Source: Spinacia oleracea (Eukaryota > Streptophyta > Magnoliopsida > Caryophyllales > Amaranthaceae). Taken from it: 64,000 nucleotides of DNA. The position numbers and the translations under genes were made by a program. The DNA is taken from positions 2,976,001 through 3,040,000 of the forward strand of contig NC_079491.1 in NCBI RefSeq assembly GCF_020520425.1, read 5' to 3'. Positions 1-12,647 of this stretch are shown here, piece after piece. How positions within the stretch are numbered: the stretch's first letter is position 1; each line of letters starts with the position of its first letter. A model generated the notes under the pieces. That model was given only the letters and a program-made list of their open reading frames with translations, was not told the origin of the DNA and searched no databases.

Positions 1-298
1 TGGGAAGAATTTCTTCAGAAATGGATCCATTGATGTGATTCAACCTTCAATTTAACAAGATTGCATCATTAGTTTAACAAACTAATCTGGTTACAGATAA
101 AGATAAGGGTTAAGGTTTTTCCTTTCCTTAACACATTGTTCTGCATAACATTAATCAATAAGGATGCCTGATTTTTACGGATCTTGATTACCATTTCCTT
201 CTGACTGTTGGGATATGGTGTCAGGCTGGTAAGTGGTAACTATGATAATACCAAAATCTTCAGCAAAGAAATTTTATGATTCTTAAGCAAGCTACTTG

Positions 299-583
299 CG
301 GCTCGTTTGGTAGCCGGCCATAAATGGTGTCAATGCGGAAAATCAATATTCATTCCCATCATCCCATGGTAATGTTACTTCACTCAAAGTTCTCTTTTTT
401 TCTTTATAAATTTCCATTACCATTTGGTGAGTGGTATTAGGTGGGAATGCAAATTTATGAAGAAAAACACCAAGTTCGAGACTAAATTTCATTACCATGG
501 ACATCATGATGTTATTTTTTTACCAACTAATACTTAGATTTATTCCCATTCCCACCAATTATTACCGGCTACCAAACGGGTTG
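299..583. mobile_element. PIF/Harbinger (Tourist-like) MITE, copy 1
   Basis: A 285-bp non-coding unit starting CGGCTCGTTTGGTAGCCGG and ending with its inverted form (CCGGCTACCAAACGGGTTG). It matches over its whole length a second copy at 23994-24303, including the internal stretch around CATTACCATTTGG. The target duplication is weak here (TTG/TTA). It lies downstream of the magnesium transporter gene. The remainder of 1-1178 shows no other gene; it would include the transporter's 3' UTR. Confidence 0.75.
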
Positions 584-1178
584 TTAAAAAAAATATGATA
601 CAAATATTCACCTGATACTCCGGTGTCATAACCAAAAATTGCTCTTCCCAGGGCAGCCACTATGCAGGAAAGAAAACAACAAAGCGCGGGATTTTGCCAC
701 CGTACTTCACATTTGGATCACTTGCTATTGCTATTCCTCCTGCCATTACCATACAAAACAGGAAAACAGAGGTACACCAACAGTAGCACCCTTAACAGAG
801 TTTAGCCAGATGCTTAACATACACTCCGCATTATCTTTTCCACATAATCAGCATCAATGAAAGATGCACATAGTCTAAGGATGTGCAAGTGTGCAACAAA
901 CTTTTATGTACAGGATAAAATTGTGGAGACACGTGACACGACTTGCATCTAAAAATTTCTTCTTTAGAACAATGAAAATTCATTCACAATGGTTCTGAGA
1001 AGTATCATGTAGCAATATACAGTAAGAAATAAATATTCTACTGCATTACGCCGCTCTGTACGATATCTCTAAAGCTAACATATTTTCCCGGCCCTTCAAT
1101 CTGACAATACATATTATTGTCGAGTTGGCCCGTATGATTTTTCTCAGCACCTCCTTTCTTCATGCCATTTTTCATCAT

Positions 1179-4100
1179 TCAAATCCCAATAAGACCTTTA
1201 TGGCCAGCGTAAGTCATTATCCATATGAAGACGGATCCACTTGCCATTCCCGCGAGGATGACCACCTATGTAGAGATAAGACTAAATACATCATTTGCTT
1301 CCTTTTTATTACAGAATAATGTTGGCTTGGAGTAAAAAGATCAACTTAGAAGAAACTTCCATCATATTAATCATATAATTTAGGAGATATTTATACCAAA
1401 CTGCCTGAACAAAAAAAGAAAAATAAAGAAATCTTACCCATTTGAATAAATATTCATGGTTTTCCTTCCATGAGTAAGGGATGTTCATGCCAAATACTGC
1501 AGCTACTAAGGAATATACAGACAAGCAAAGAGTCCCAGAGATAAGGAAAAGCTCGAGCTGCATCAATTGAAGGAGAAAGTATAAACATAGAGAAATAATG
1601 TAGAGTTAGCTCGATCTTCGTAAAGTACAAGAAATAAAGAAACTATGAGTATATAAAATACAGTATTACTTCAGCAAAAGATTTTGTACCTGAATCAGCT
1701 GATTTCTGTGGTTGTCAAGCTGTAGTATAAGAGAGAGTGAATAATCAGATTTTTTTTTCCAAGAGCCTCTACCAGAAAAACTCATATACATGCTCTTTCT
1801 TGAAAGTGAACTACGTTCTTCATGTATACAATTTTTCTTTTCCTCATTTCCATACCTGAATATTAATGTAGTCCTCGGTATCGTCAATATATTCACGAAG
1901 CTGGAAAGGAGAATATTTCATATAACACAGTCATATTTCATAGCACGTCAATTCATGGAATCAAAAACACTGGCGAACTTACTAGGAGAACATGATGGGT
2001 ACTTACAGTGGTCAGTTTGTTCATCGTACTGTCAATTTGCATAAAATAAGCCTGAAACAATTTTGCAACAAAAGACTTTTATCTTAGGCTAAGTTCATCA
2101 TTTCCACCAAAGAGACAAATGTATATATAGCAAGAATAACCTCACCTCAAGAAGCATCTCAAGTTCCTCAACATCATTTTCCTCATGAATCGATATTCCA
2201 CTTGCACGGCTTGTCCTGGATACCCTTGAACGGACGGCAGGTGAGGTAGGAAACCAGTTTGAGGCACAAGAGATGCTGACAGGTGAACAATTACGCGATA
2301 ATTTTCTCGACAGGTAAAGATCTCCCATATCTTCATCGTCATCAAGGAGTTGTTCGAGTTCATCCCTGACCTAGCATCCAATTAAATTACAAAACAAATA
2401 CTTAGTAAAGAAGTGCTGCAGAATTTTCCACAATTTGCTCAATAAGACAATAACAAAATCATAATTTGTATGTTATCAACTTCAGAAGAACTGAAACAAA
2501 GCTTCATTTATGATCAAGCAAAGGCTTAATAGAAAGTGCACATTTCATAGCTTTCAAATAATTGAGTCAAGAACTACACCTTTTGAACCCGGTTTGTCAA
2601 CCTGGTCATTGCACTCTTCAATTTACGCACTCTATCCAGATTTCGGCTGCTAATCTGTCATTATTCTTACCAAAGTCACAATTCTAAAGTCAGGGAAAAA
2701 CATCCAATGCAGCATAATCATATAAGGGGGTCAAAAGGTAACACCCCTTAAGATTCACAACTGAACTTATCAATGCTCTCAATTAAACTCAAAGAAGAAA
2801 ATCAGAATTTGCATTACATCAGCAATTCAGTATGAAGAACAAGAATAAAGCAGATAGCTTGCCTTAGAAGTAAGCTCATCTAAAGCCGGATAGGCAGCAG
2901 TTTCCAAATCGGTGGTACGAGCATCCAGATAGCTACAAATTGCTTCTAGCATTACTTCTAGTGCCCGAAACTCAAACGGGAAATCTGCATTTACCAACTT
3001 TTACTCTTTAGTAAACAGAACATTAAAAGGTATCAAATTGTAGAACAGTTCTATATAATCTATACCATTTTTCAAACTGGTTGGCATTACTATTTTCAGT
3101 CAATAATTCAAGTATAATACACAATAGGAATATGCCAATTGTCAATCATATAAAATACTTAGCAAACAAAAAAAACTTTCTTTATAAATTACCAGCCGCT
3201 TGCTCATCCTCCTCCCCAAGCCCTTCCAAAAAGGAACCTCGGACAGCCAACCTTCTATGCAACTCTTGAACCACTGGAATCACATTTTCATCTAATGGAT
3301 CCCGAAGCCATACCTAACCAATCAATGAAAATAAATAGTTAATACAAAGTTTCATAACATGATAAGTATAGCTTTGGTACAGAGACTCGCACAAGCGTGC
3401 CCCGGCATTATAGTTAGTGATGTCCTCTACACCAGCATCAACTGGTGGTGTTCCCTACTATGTTACTCAGACTCGGCTAGAAGTGTCAGGCATGGGTGTG
3501 TTTCAAATGTAGGCACAGCCATTTTATGATAATTTGGCCTACTTTTGGCCCAAAATGAAGTGTTTTAAGTGCCGGATAGATGGTGAAATAAGGAGTAGCA
3601 TAAGTTCCTAATGATCTCTATTCTACTGTGTATAAGGAAACTCTTAGAGGTCATTAACGTAAATGATCTTTTGGTGTCTCCTATAGAATAGTCTAAAATG
3701 CACCTCACAATAACAAAAATTATGGACATATAAGACATAGATGACAGCTTAAAGTTACTATTGACAAGACAAACACAGTAAAAATACGAAAAGTCTATGA
3801 TTAAGAGTCCAAAAATCAATTATCATTGATTTTCTATTTACTTTCTATTTGCATATTAGACGTGTAAGACTATAATCAGACATGACTCATACACATACAG
3901 GCCAATATTTTCAGGGAATTCAATAGTAGAAATGAAAAGAGAAAAAAAAAACTTGATCATTAATAAAATAAATAATTGGAGAATTTTTTATAATGATTGG
4001 AAACGAAGCATTACCTCCTCTGCGGTGATAATTGCTTTGATATGCTGAAATCATACAAACCCACAAAATAAATTTCAAAAAAAAATCAGAAATTAACATC

Positions 4101-4356
4101 AGAAAAAACCCAAAAATATTGAAAATGACAAAATTTATGCAAGAAATTATACCTCCAAATTCACAATAATAGCTCTTTCTCTACCCAGAATAATAGAAGG
4201 GTACGACAACAGAGGATCCAAAATTCTCAAATCCCTAGCATGAATTCTCAAACGTCTAAGAATCGAATACTTATCCAATTCCAAATTTTTACTCTCTCCT
4301 TCTGAATTGAACAATACCCAACTGCTGGAAACCAATGTAATGTTCTTCATTGCCAT
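1179..4356 (-). CDS. MRS2: MRS2/CorA-type magnesium transporter (MRS2-1/-2/-7-like clade)
   Basis: Eleven exons read on the minus strand: 4356-4153, 4044-4015, 3313-3193, 2984-2863, 2654-2580, 2370-2146, 2051-2007, 1900-1856, 1719-1690, 1557-1438, 1265-1179. They join in frame to 367 aa. Seen: an N-terminal block with [15 protein letters not shown] and [18 protein letters not shown] (about residues 40-75), a helical acidic stretch with [15 protein letters not shown], and two C-terminal membrane segments. The GMN signature, Gly322-Met323-Asn324, ends the first segment. Known for the family: GMN is the Mg2+ selectivity motif, and pentamers carry Mg2+ across plasma, vacuolar or plastid membranes depending on the member. 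Exon phases agree with the conserved order. The intron after exon 4 begins GC rather than GT (AAG|GCAAGC). The protein is a little shorter than the 385-440 aa I recall for relatives, mainly in the N-terminus and the linker near residue 115. The subcellular site cannot be read from the sequence. Confidence 0.95.
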
Positions 4357-5760
4357 AATTTCTTCAAAATTCGATCAAAAAACGCATAATTTGAAGTGGA
4401 ATTCAACTGCAAATTAAGGAGGTGGGTTGAATTCCTAACAGGGTAGGGTGAGATTTAGGTGAAGAGAAAACAAAATTGAATGAGAGGATATAAATTAGGA
4501 AGAAATAGAAAGATGGGTTAATGGTAATGTAGAATTGATAATAACTGGTAAGAGTGTGAATTTGAGTGCGATGTTTGGTGTTCATCATCAAAATTTGCAT
4601 GGCGTTTAGCGGCAGGTGGTGGGGGAGAGTGTGTGATGTGCTTGCTGTGTGACTATCGACTCTTCGTTGTTTTAGTTTGTGGGCAGGGGTATTTTGGTAA
4701 TTACGATATAGACAACGCTTATACTTAGCATTTCGCAATGGGATCGTTTGAATCGGATTCGGATCAAGTTTATTACGTAGTAAAAACGTTTATTTAGGGA
4801 ATAGATTGAATTTGTTTTAGATCTATTTTACTTTTTTATGTGGTTGGATATTAGTTATTGACCTTGTCTAAGTTAATCACATTTTAAGTAATTGTACTAA
4901 TGATTTAAATTCGGTTAAAAATAACATATGTGTTATATATTGGGATATTCATCGATGTACAAGACTTTAATAAATTGAAAAAGACATACGGAGTAGTAAT
5001 TATCCGATGAACAAATGGTTATAAAACATTATTAAGTGATGAAAAGTTATCCGATGAACACATTAGTACCTACAAGTCTATAAGTGGGGGGTGTTTCGAG
5101 CGATGTCCATGATTTTATATTCGTACGACTTTATAACCATTTGTGTTGAAACATTATTAAATAAAGGATTAAATAAAAGTGTTGCATTTGGTTGATTGAT
5201 AAGTTTTTATGTTTAATCCAAAAGCCTTGTTCTGGGTACTAAAAACAATGTTATTGTTCAAATTTTTAGGCGTTGATGTGGAAATGAAGCGTCTACATAG
5301 GAAGGTTTGAGACTTAAGAATGACGTGTGAAGACATAACTTTTCAATGTATGAGAAATATATATGCTACAACATACAAGTAAATTAGAATTAGATTAGTC
5401 GGGGTCTTAACATGATAGATGACGTAGACGTGATTCGATCTTATACTGAGTATTAATTTGATATTAGTTGACATTTACAAGTACAAATGTGCAATGATGA
5501 AGTAAAAGCGATTTATACACGTTATATTTTACTTTATTAGTTTGAGTGCTAAATCGGAATTTGCAAAATTTCCATAAAAAGTAAAATAAAATAATAAAAG
5601 TACGTAATGCTAATTGCTAAATGTATCATGTATGTGGGCCAGTTATAACTGATTCAGTCCAGTTTATTATAAGACCAAGTACAAGAAATTTAAGAATGAA
5701 ATTTTGGGTTGGGCCTATTTATACTCTTAAAGTCTTGGACATTGTTGAAGTGAAGCCTGA
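4357..5760. other. Intergenic, upstream of the MRS2 gene; no gene seen
   Basis: AT-rich DNA upstream of the minus-strand magnesium transporter, so the first few hundred bases should hold its promoter and 5' leader. The open frame at 4403-4738 has no recognisable protein. I see no transposon ends here. Confidence 0.5.
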
Positions 5761-8310
5761 TTGATATTAATGAATCTCGGATTATGAACTCTTTGCCTAA
5801 TCTCGTGAGACTTTTTTATTTTTGTTATTTAACCAACATTTAGGACAACATTTTCCAAGAAAAAAAAAACACGAGATATGATAAACTATTTAGATAATTT
5901 AAGTATACTAATTTCAGCAAAAATAAGTTCGAAATTTATCAAGGGGTGAAACTAATAATGCTCTGACACCGCTTTTGGGCTTCGAAGTTCAAAGTATACA
6001 TAAAAAGATACGGTTTCGCCATGGATTAACCTCATGGCGAAAGAAGCCAGCATCAAAGCTTGGTATATTCCTAATTTAGTTTGTTGAATGAATGTCAAAT
6101 TTATATAACAATGTTCGTAAATGTACGCTGTTTAAGTTGTTTACGAATAGTTTAGAGTGAAAAATCAACCAATAAAAATTTAAAGACCGATTTGTATGAA
6201 CTTTATTTTTTAAACATATTCTTATTCTCCATAGTTAGATCGACCGATAATAATATTTAAAAATTTGTCAACATTAATTTTTGTTATTCATGTATAATAA
6301 TTGTAATTATTTGTTAGTCATTTAAGCTACATCATTTGTTAATAAAATAATAAAAGTTCCATGATTAACAAATTTCATTTCAAATTTCTTTGGCTTGTGT
6401 ATTACCTGAAAAAATTTACGAAAATATAATTAAATAGAAAAAAATCATTTAGTACAATACATGAAAACATTTACGGATTACAAATATTAATGAATCTCGG
6501 ATTTTGGACTTTATGCCTAATCTTGTGAATTTTTTTTTTTTGTTATTTAACCAACATTTAAGACCACCTTTTACAAGAAAAAAAATACGAGATATGATAA
6601 ACTAGCAACGATAATTTAAATAGAATAATTTCAGCAAAAATAAGTTCGAAATCTATTTAGAATAAAAGTTGGTCGAGCTAGTATTTCGTTAATTGTTTAT
6701 AACAAAATTCACATAAGGTAACATTAGTGGTGATAAGCGTCTACATAACATTATCCAAAACCTTCCATGTCGTGAAACGGGTACAATTTGCGGAATACAA
6801 ATGTGATGAAGTCCTGTCTCTAGTGTAGTTGAAAATCCTTTGTGGTTGTCAATTGAAAACGCATGGTGTTCACCGTGAGAGCCAAGGAAGATATGTTGGT
6901 CATTTTGTCACCCTAAAACGGCAACCGCATGTCCAACTTGCTTATCCTGATAATGCAAGGGAGAGTCTGTTCCGTCATATCCAGCAGTTCCAGCATAGAT
7001 GAAATCCTTAACCATCTTTAGTTCACCCATAACTCCACCTTGGCATAGGAGAATTACTTTGGGCATTATTTTCCAAAGAATAAAGAAAATCCATATAAGA
7101 ATAATAAAGAGAGTAAATCAGTAAAAAAAAAAAAATTATTATTTTGCTACCTTTAGAGGCTTCAAATTGTCGATGTCAAAAAAATCTTCATCAACGATGC
7201 CATTTACTTGGATCCAAATGAAAAATGCAGTAATGGTTCTATCTTCCAGCAACTCCAGAACCGATTTTAAATACTCCAACGATAATTGAGGGACGACGGG
7301 AATATTAGCGAATATTCCAATCAGGTTCATTTGAAATTGAAGTAAATTCTTGACACCGAAAGCAATTGAAAACTCGTAATTTTCACCGTGAAATCGAAAC
7401 GATAATAATATTAAAAAGTTGGTCAACATTAATTTTGTCATTCATGTATACATACAAATAATTATAATTGTAACTATTTTTTTGTCATTTAAGCTACATC
7501 ATTTGTTAATAAGTAATAATGGTTCCATGATTCACAAATTTCAATTCAAATTTATTACCTGAAATCATTTACGAAAAAATAATTAAATAGAAAAAATCAC
7601 TTAGTATAGTATATGAAAACATTTACAAATTACAAAATCAAATAAGACATAAGATATACAAGGATGTCGATAGCTAAAAGGATAATTGCGACACATGTTT
7701 TAACCTAATCCTATCAAATTCTTTTGGAACTGGAGTAATGTTTTTGATTCCGTACGCAATACAAATATTTGGGCAAAACAATTAACAAAAACTACGTAAA
7801 TAAATTTTATATTTATTACGACTGACTCCTAAAAAAATTGAAAAAACATTCTAAATAATTAAAAACAAAACAAACAATACTTCTTCAAACCAAAAACCTA
7901 GATTATAACATGCACAAATTATAATTTAATCATGAAACATCATCCCAATCGCTAAAAATAAAAGTCGCGGGTCAAATTTTTGAAAAAAGCTAAATCCTAA
8001 CCGCTATTTTCTACGAATACATATTCTCCAAGCACAAAGATTTTAGACTCTTTGCCTATTCACATGAGCTTTTTTGTTATTTAACCAACATATATGACCG
8101 CTATTTCCAATAAAAAAAAACATGAGATAGGATAACCTAGGAATAATAATTTAAATATTAATTTCAGTAAAATTAAATTCGAATTCTATTTGGAGTAAAG
8201 CTGGGTCGAACTAATATTACTATTTCGTTAATTGTTTATAACAAAATTCACATAAGATAACATTAGTGATAATAGTCGTGTGCATTATACATAGCTCAAA
8301 CCCTATGTGG
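5760..8310. repeat. Segmentally repeated region with two kinds of unit
   Basis: Unit A (TTTGCCTAAT... TTATTTAACCAACAT... TTTCAGCAAAAATAAG) occurs at about 5767-5940, 6486-6766 and 8038-8306. Unit B (GTCAACATTAATTTT... TTAAGCTACATCATTTG) occurs at about 6250-6486 and 7421-7640. Copies differ by substitutions and small indels, so the duplications are old. The arrangement B-A ... B ... A suggests duplication of a block over 1 kb followed by loss. The gene fragment at 6855-7441 lies between B copies. Confidence 0.75.
6855..7441 (-). pseudogene. Decayed coding fragment, possibly papain-like protease
   Basis: Two minus-strand open stretches are separated by an AT-rich gap. The upstream one (7441-7139, 100 codons) includes SLEYLKSVLELLEDRTITAF and VNGIVDEDFFD. 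The downstream one (about 7040-6905) reads QGGVMGELKMVKDFIYAGTA, then GTDSPLHYQDKQVGHAVAVL and a stop. A GHAV-type motif near the end of a small domain resembles the active-site His region of C1 (papain) peptidases, but no catalytic Cys region is present. I treat it as a pseudogene; the family call is weak. Confidence 0.3.
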
Positions 8311-8569
8311 CTATCCGCTATTGACTTTGTTCTTGTGCTTGGCTAAATCTCTAACCTTTAAAATACTCACATTTGCAACACTATGCTTATCAATAGTGTT
8401 TTGAGTCACAAATTCATGAAATTCACTATTCCTAAGGAAATGTTTTGCATTCCTTCCCTTTGCAAGCTCTATCATACTTCTTCAATCAACCAAGGTTCAA
8501 ACCTTGTAAGCAACAAATTTCCACATTTTTTTTTCACTTTCTCTCTTTTCTGTTTTCTGATTCATAAGT

Positions 8570-9690
8570 GATAAATATTATATAAGGGAAAAGCTTTCCC
8601 CCAATATTATTGATGAACAAGAGTATTTATACACCCACAATTTCCAAGCAGGGCGTACGAAACAACTAGGATAAGAAAATCAAAGAGTTTCCTAAACCCA
8701 CTAACCTTCCTAATACTTTCTAACTTACGTAACAACTACAACATTAATACTTTTAATACTTTGTAACTTACATAACAGCTAGAACATTATTACTTTCTTA
8801 ATTAATTAGGTATAACATTTAATTTTCGTAACACCCTCCCTCAAGTTGGAGCATGTGTGGGGATTAAAAATGCCCAACTTGGAAAAAAGAAAATCAAATT
8901 GTTGGTTCCCAAGAGCTTTAGTAAACATGTCAGCGAGCTGTGAGGAAGTGGATACATAAGATGGTTCAATTACACCATCTACTATAGCATCACGAACAAA
9001 ATGACAATCAACCTCAATGTGCTTTGTGCGCTCATGAAAAATCGGATTCTTAGCCATGTGCAAAGCGGACTAACTGTCACAAAATAATGGAATAACTTTA
9101 GGATGATGAACTCCTAAACTCAACAACAATCCCTTTAACCATTTTAATTCACATGTAATCGCGGCCATGGAGCGATATTCTGCCTCTGCGGAAGAGCGAG
9201 AAACAGTGTGTTGGTTTTTTTTGTCTTCCATGAAATAGGCGAATGACCTAAAAACACAAACCAACCTGTTAAAGAACGACGAGTGATGGGACACACTGCC
9301 CAATCTGAGTCGCACCATCCTTGCAAAGTTAAATTACTATCAGCACGTAATAGGATACCCTGCCCTGGTGTACCCTTCAAGTACCGAACAACTCTCAATG
9401 TTGCATCCCAATGGTCAACTCGAGGCTCCTGCATGAATTGTGATAAGATATAGACCGAATAAGCAAGGTCCGGAAGAGTCACAACTAAATAGACCAGGCG
9501 GCCTACAAGCCGGCGGTAAGCCTCAGGCTCCTTCATTAACGACCCATCAGCTAGGCCAAGACGATGATTTTGTTCAATGGTAAAGCCGCAAAACCTGCTT
9601 CCGAAATAATATCAAGAGTATACTTCCGTTGACACAAAAATAATCCTGAATCACTCCTCGCAACCTCAATGCATACATAACCAAAACGCA
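8570..9690 (-). mobile_element. Ty1-copia retrotransposon fossil, 3' part
   Basis: Minus-strand remains of a Ty1-copia polyprotein. The end of reverse transcriptase is recognisable from PEAYRRLVGRLVYL and LRVVRYLKGTPGQGIL, and RNase H from SRSSAEAEYRSMA and the ADMFTKAL tail. Just beyond is a purine-rich tract (8835-8850) followed by a TGTTACG start at 8834, the classic copia boundary between polypurine tract and 3' LTR. The LTR probably runs to about 8570. No gag, protease, integrase or 5' LTR is found, so this is a truncated, broken copy with several lesions. Divergence looks moderate. Confidence 0.85.
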
Positions 9691-9964
9691 TAGGCAATTC
9701 TGAAGAAACCTTTCAGAATTCACAAACCATAAAACACAAATAGAGAAGAAGATAAGGGGATTGGGAAGGAGAGGGAGAGATGGAAAGGAATGAAATTATA
9801 GTTTGGTATATATTCGTTGGAATCCCTGAAAACAGATATATTGAAACTCCTTTGGGAACAAATTAAGGAAGTGTATAATCTCATCTCACTGTGATATGAT
9901 CTAAAAATTAGGGGGGGGGGGGGGTATAGGGATACCAGTTTAAGTTAGGATAAGAGCTTTTAGT

Positions 9965-10676
9965 ATGCTATTATTTATCCAAAAACAATTATTTCTCAAG
10001 CAATTAAAAAGAACCTTTAAAACTTGTCAACCCACACAAGACATAAGAAAGGGAAGATACTTTGAACTTCGATTCTGTGATGGAACTGGCATACCGACAC
10101 AATGCCTTTTTAACACGTTCTCTAAAAATTCTAAAAAAATATTTAGAATATACAAGATCTGCCCTCTAACCTATTCTCGAACTTATACTTTCAATTTACT
10201 TCTAAAATTTAATTTTGTGATATACTTACCAACTGGTGAAGCATGTCTATTGTCAGGTTGATCAAAACGACTTCAAAGATGTGCTCGAAACACTATGCAC
10301 GTTCTACTTCCTAATCAAAATTAACCTAGCGACGACTCTTTCTAGGAACATTGTTCTGCAATTGCGCCTCAAGACATTTGTTCATGAAGAAGCAGAAGAG
10401 CATTTTGGAACGTCAGTAAACCTTTCCATTTGTTTAGTATACCACGAACTAATTGTTGTGTATAAACTTTCTTTAGTTTTGAGAATTTCTATAAGAATAA
10501 GTAGCTATATGCTACATATATGTTCTTTACTAATGCCTTTTGCAAATAGGACTCTTGAAACTCAACTAATAGCTTATTGTTATATTAATTGTTCTATCTA
10601 TTTGTTTAGTTCGTTTTGCCATTTGATTTCGATATCTTGGGGGACCGCGCGCGCTAGCGCGCGGTCCAACAACTAG
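9965..10676 (+). mobile_element. Candidate Helitron 3' part (hairpin plus CTAG end)
   Basis: At 10642-10667 is a GC-rich hairpin with 11-bp arms (GGACCGCGCGC and its complement) around a GCTA loop, isolated in AT-rich DNA. Five bases later comes CTAG (10673-10676) followed by T. Helitrons are known to end in a short hairpin followed by CTRR and to insert between A and T. The upstream stretch has open frames (9965-10261, 10236-10676) without a recognised protein. I could not find the 5' TC end, so the start given is nominal. No Rep/helicase is visible; it would be non-autonomous. Confidence 0.5.
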
Positions 10677-11733
10677 TCATCATTAAATGCGTAGAATATC
10701 ACGTATTATATATGTATAACAATGGACATGACGACACGTACAAGTATGAGAAGTATTGAAGTTTTTTTTATGGACGTACTATCCTTGAGAGTACGACTTT
10801 CTAACCTGTTGTTAGTACAACATACAAAAAATAACTTTTGATCTAAAGCTTATAAATATAGCTCCAGGCTCTAGGTATTATTTGTAGTAAGATACAAAGT
10901 ACTCCGTATAACAAACCCTTCTTTAACTATGATATGACCTACAAACAATTTGAACACGTTATAAGTAAATCACATGTACTTTTTAAGTTGTCTATCTTCT
11001 TTCTCTTTAAAATTTCACACGTTAATTTCAAGTAACGACATAATTTAAGTAGATGAATGCTTTATAAATTGAAGATGTTAATTGGTAAATTGATACTTGT
11101 ATTTAAATATTGAAGTAGTTGGGCAATAATTAAATTAATGGGCTAAATAACCTATGGCGGCACAAGGAATAATGCATATTGTGGGATTATTCGGTGATTG
11201 TAAACTTCTCTAATTTAAGTAAAAAAAATCATGAAAAAGGAGAAGAGAAGTATAGACTTCTCTAAATTAAATAAAACAAAATTGGAAGGAGTTTAATTTA
11301 ATTACTAATTTGCAACTACATATTACATTGTTTGTTTAGTTAAATTATTTTAACCATTCTTTAATTAGTGCATTAGACATTATAAAAGGCTTGTTTGTAA
11401 TGTAGAAACATATTCATTCAATATAATTCACATCATAAAAGCTTAGTTTAAGAAAAATTATTATTCTTACGTTACATTTATTATTTCCTTCATAAGGGTT
11501 GTTTGTTTATCCACAAAATATTATTTCTTTGTGAGGTATCAATTTCATATTATCTAGTAGAAGCCAAATTTCTGCTGCGAGCTCTAACACATACACATAT
11601 ACTTCGTACGAAATTGACAAAGGCCAATATCGATGACGAACGGATTATGATTGTCCCATTCAGATCATATTCAATTATTCATACTTCCTAATTCACTCAA
11701 TGATATGGAGATTTTAGATTTTAGATTTTAGAT

Positions 11734-12139
11734 GTTTGAAGTTTGAAGTTTTTTTTTTTTTTTTTTTGACATTGGCTAAACGAACTAGGGAATTAAGGTG
11801 TATTACTAAAGGATGACCCTTCTCTTCTACTACTATTCGCTATTCGGTGCGCCTCCTTTACGTCCAATCTGTTTGCTTTCAAGATTGTGCATATGTTGAA
11901 ACTTTGAGCGATCCGTTTGATCTCCTGCAGTGTCCAGTGAATATGAATGTCATGGCAGGTCTTCGACTGTAAAGAATTTACTAAAGTTGCGCAGTCTGCC
12001 AAAATAAGGATGTTGGTGACGTGTCTCAACTTTTCCCACTGAAGGCCATGAAGACAAGCCCGTGCTTCCGCTTGTAGAGCCGATTTGGCAGATCCCTGAT
12101 CTCCCCCTCCCTCCGCATATCTCAAGTTTGAAGTTTGAA
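11734..12139 (-). mobile_element. 5'-truncated LINE (RNase H tail) with target duplication
   Basis: The insert 11748-12125 is flanked by a perfect 14-bp direct repeat, GTTTGAAGTTTGAA, at 11734-11747 and 12126-12139. At its low end is a run of 19 T (11749-11767), which is a poly(A) tail on the minus strand. The minus strand encodes an RNase H-like end of a plant L1 element: SALQAEARACLHGLQWEKLR, ILADCATLVNSLQSK, then a stop. This is the expected product of target-primed reverse transcription with 5' truncation. Upstream domains are missing. Confidence 0.88.
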
Positions 12140-12309
12140 TCTTACTAGCTAGTGTTGAAAACTGGATCAAAATTTAGAAACAACCACAGAGATTTTGGAC
12201 CTCTTGCAGTATGAACAGACATATAGAGGTTTTAGATCAAGGAGAAAGCTTCAATTACAAGCTAAGAATTATATTCTACTCTGTATTAAACTTTATTACA
12301 ACGCAGCTA

Positions 12310-12573
12310 CTCCCTCTGTCCCGGAATACTCGCAACGGTTTGACTGGACACGCTTGCCAATGCACAACTTTGACCATCAATATCTTCAATTATATCTTAT
12401 AAAAACTTATAAAATATTAATATTTTGAAAATATATATTAAGATAAAACCAACAATATATTATATGCTAACACTTATTTTCATATACTATAAATAAAATT
12501 GGGTACTGTCAAAGTGAATTATGTAAATAGTACAAAAAGTCAAACCGTTGCGAGTATTCCAGAACGGAGGGAG
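12310..12573. mobile_element. Stowaway MITE (Tc1/mariner type)
   Basis: 264 bp with long inverted ends, starting CTCCCTCTGTCCCGGAATAC and ending in the complement, flanked by TA (12308-12309 and 12574-12575). CTCCCTCCGT ends with a TA duplication are diagnostic of Stowaway. The ends share ATACTCGCAACG with the copy at 52211-52469. Confidence 0.92.
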
Positions 12574-12647
12574 TATACTCTTGATTGCTTTGCTGGCACA
12601 ACCAATTAGAGAGCATTGAGTAAACAATGGTGAATCATATGGCTCTA

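Noticed and set aside
9911-9924. Run of 14 G
   Set aside because: A simple homopolymer; no flanking G-runs to make a convincing quadruplex cluster.
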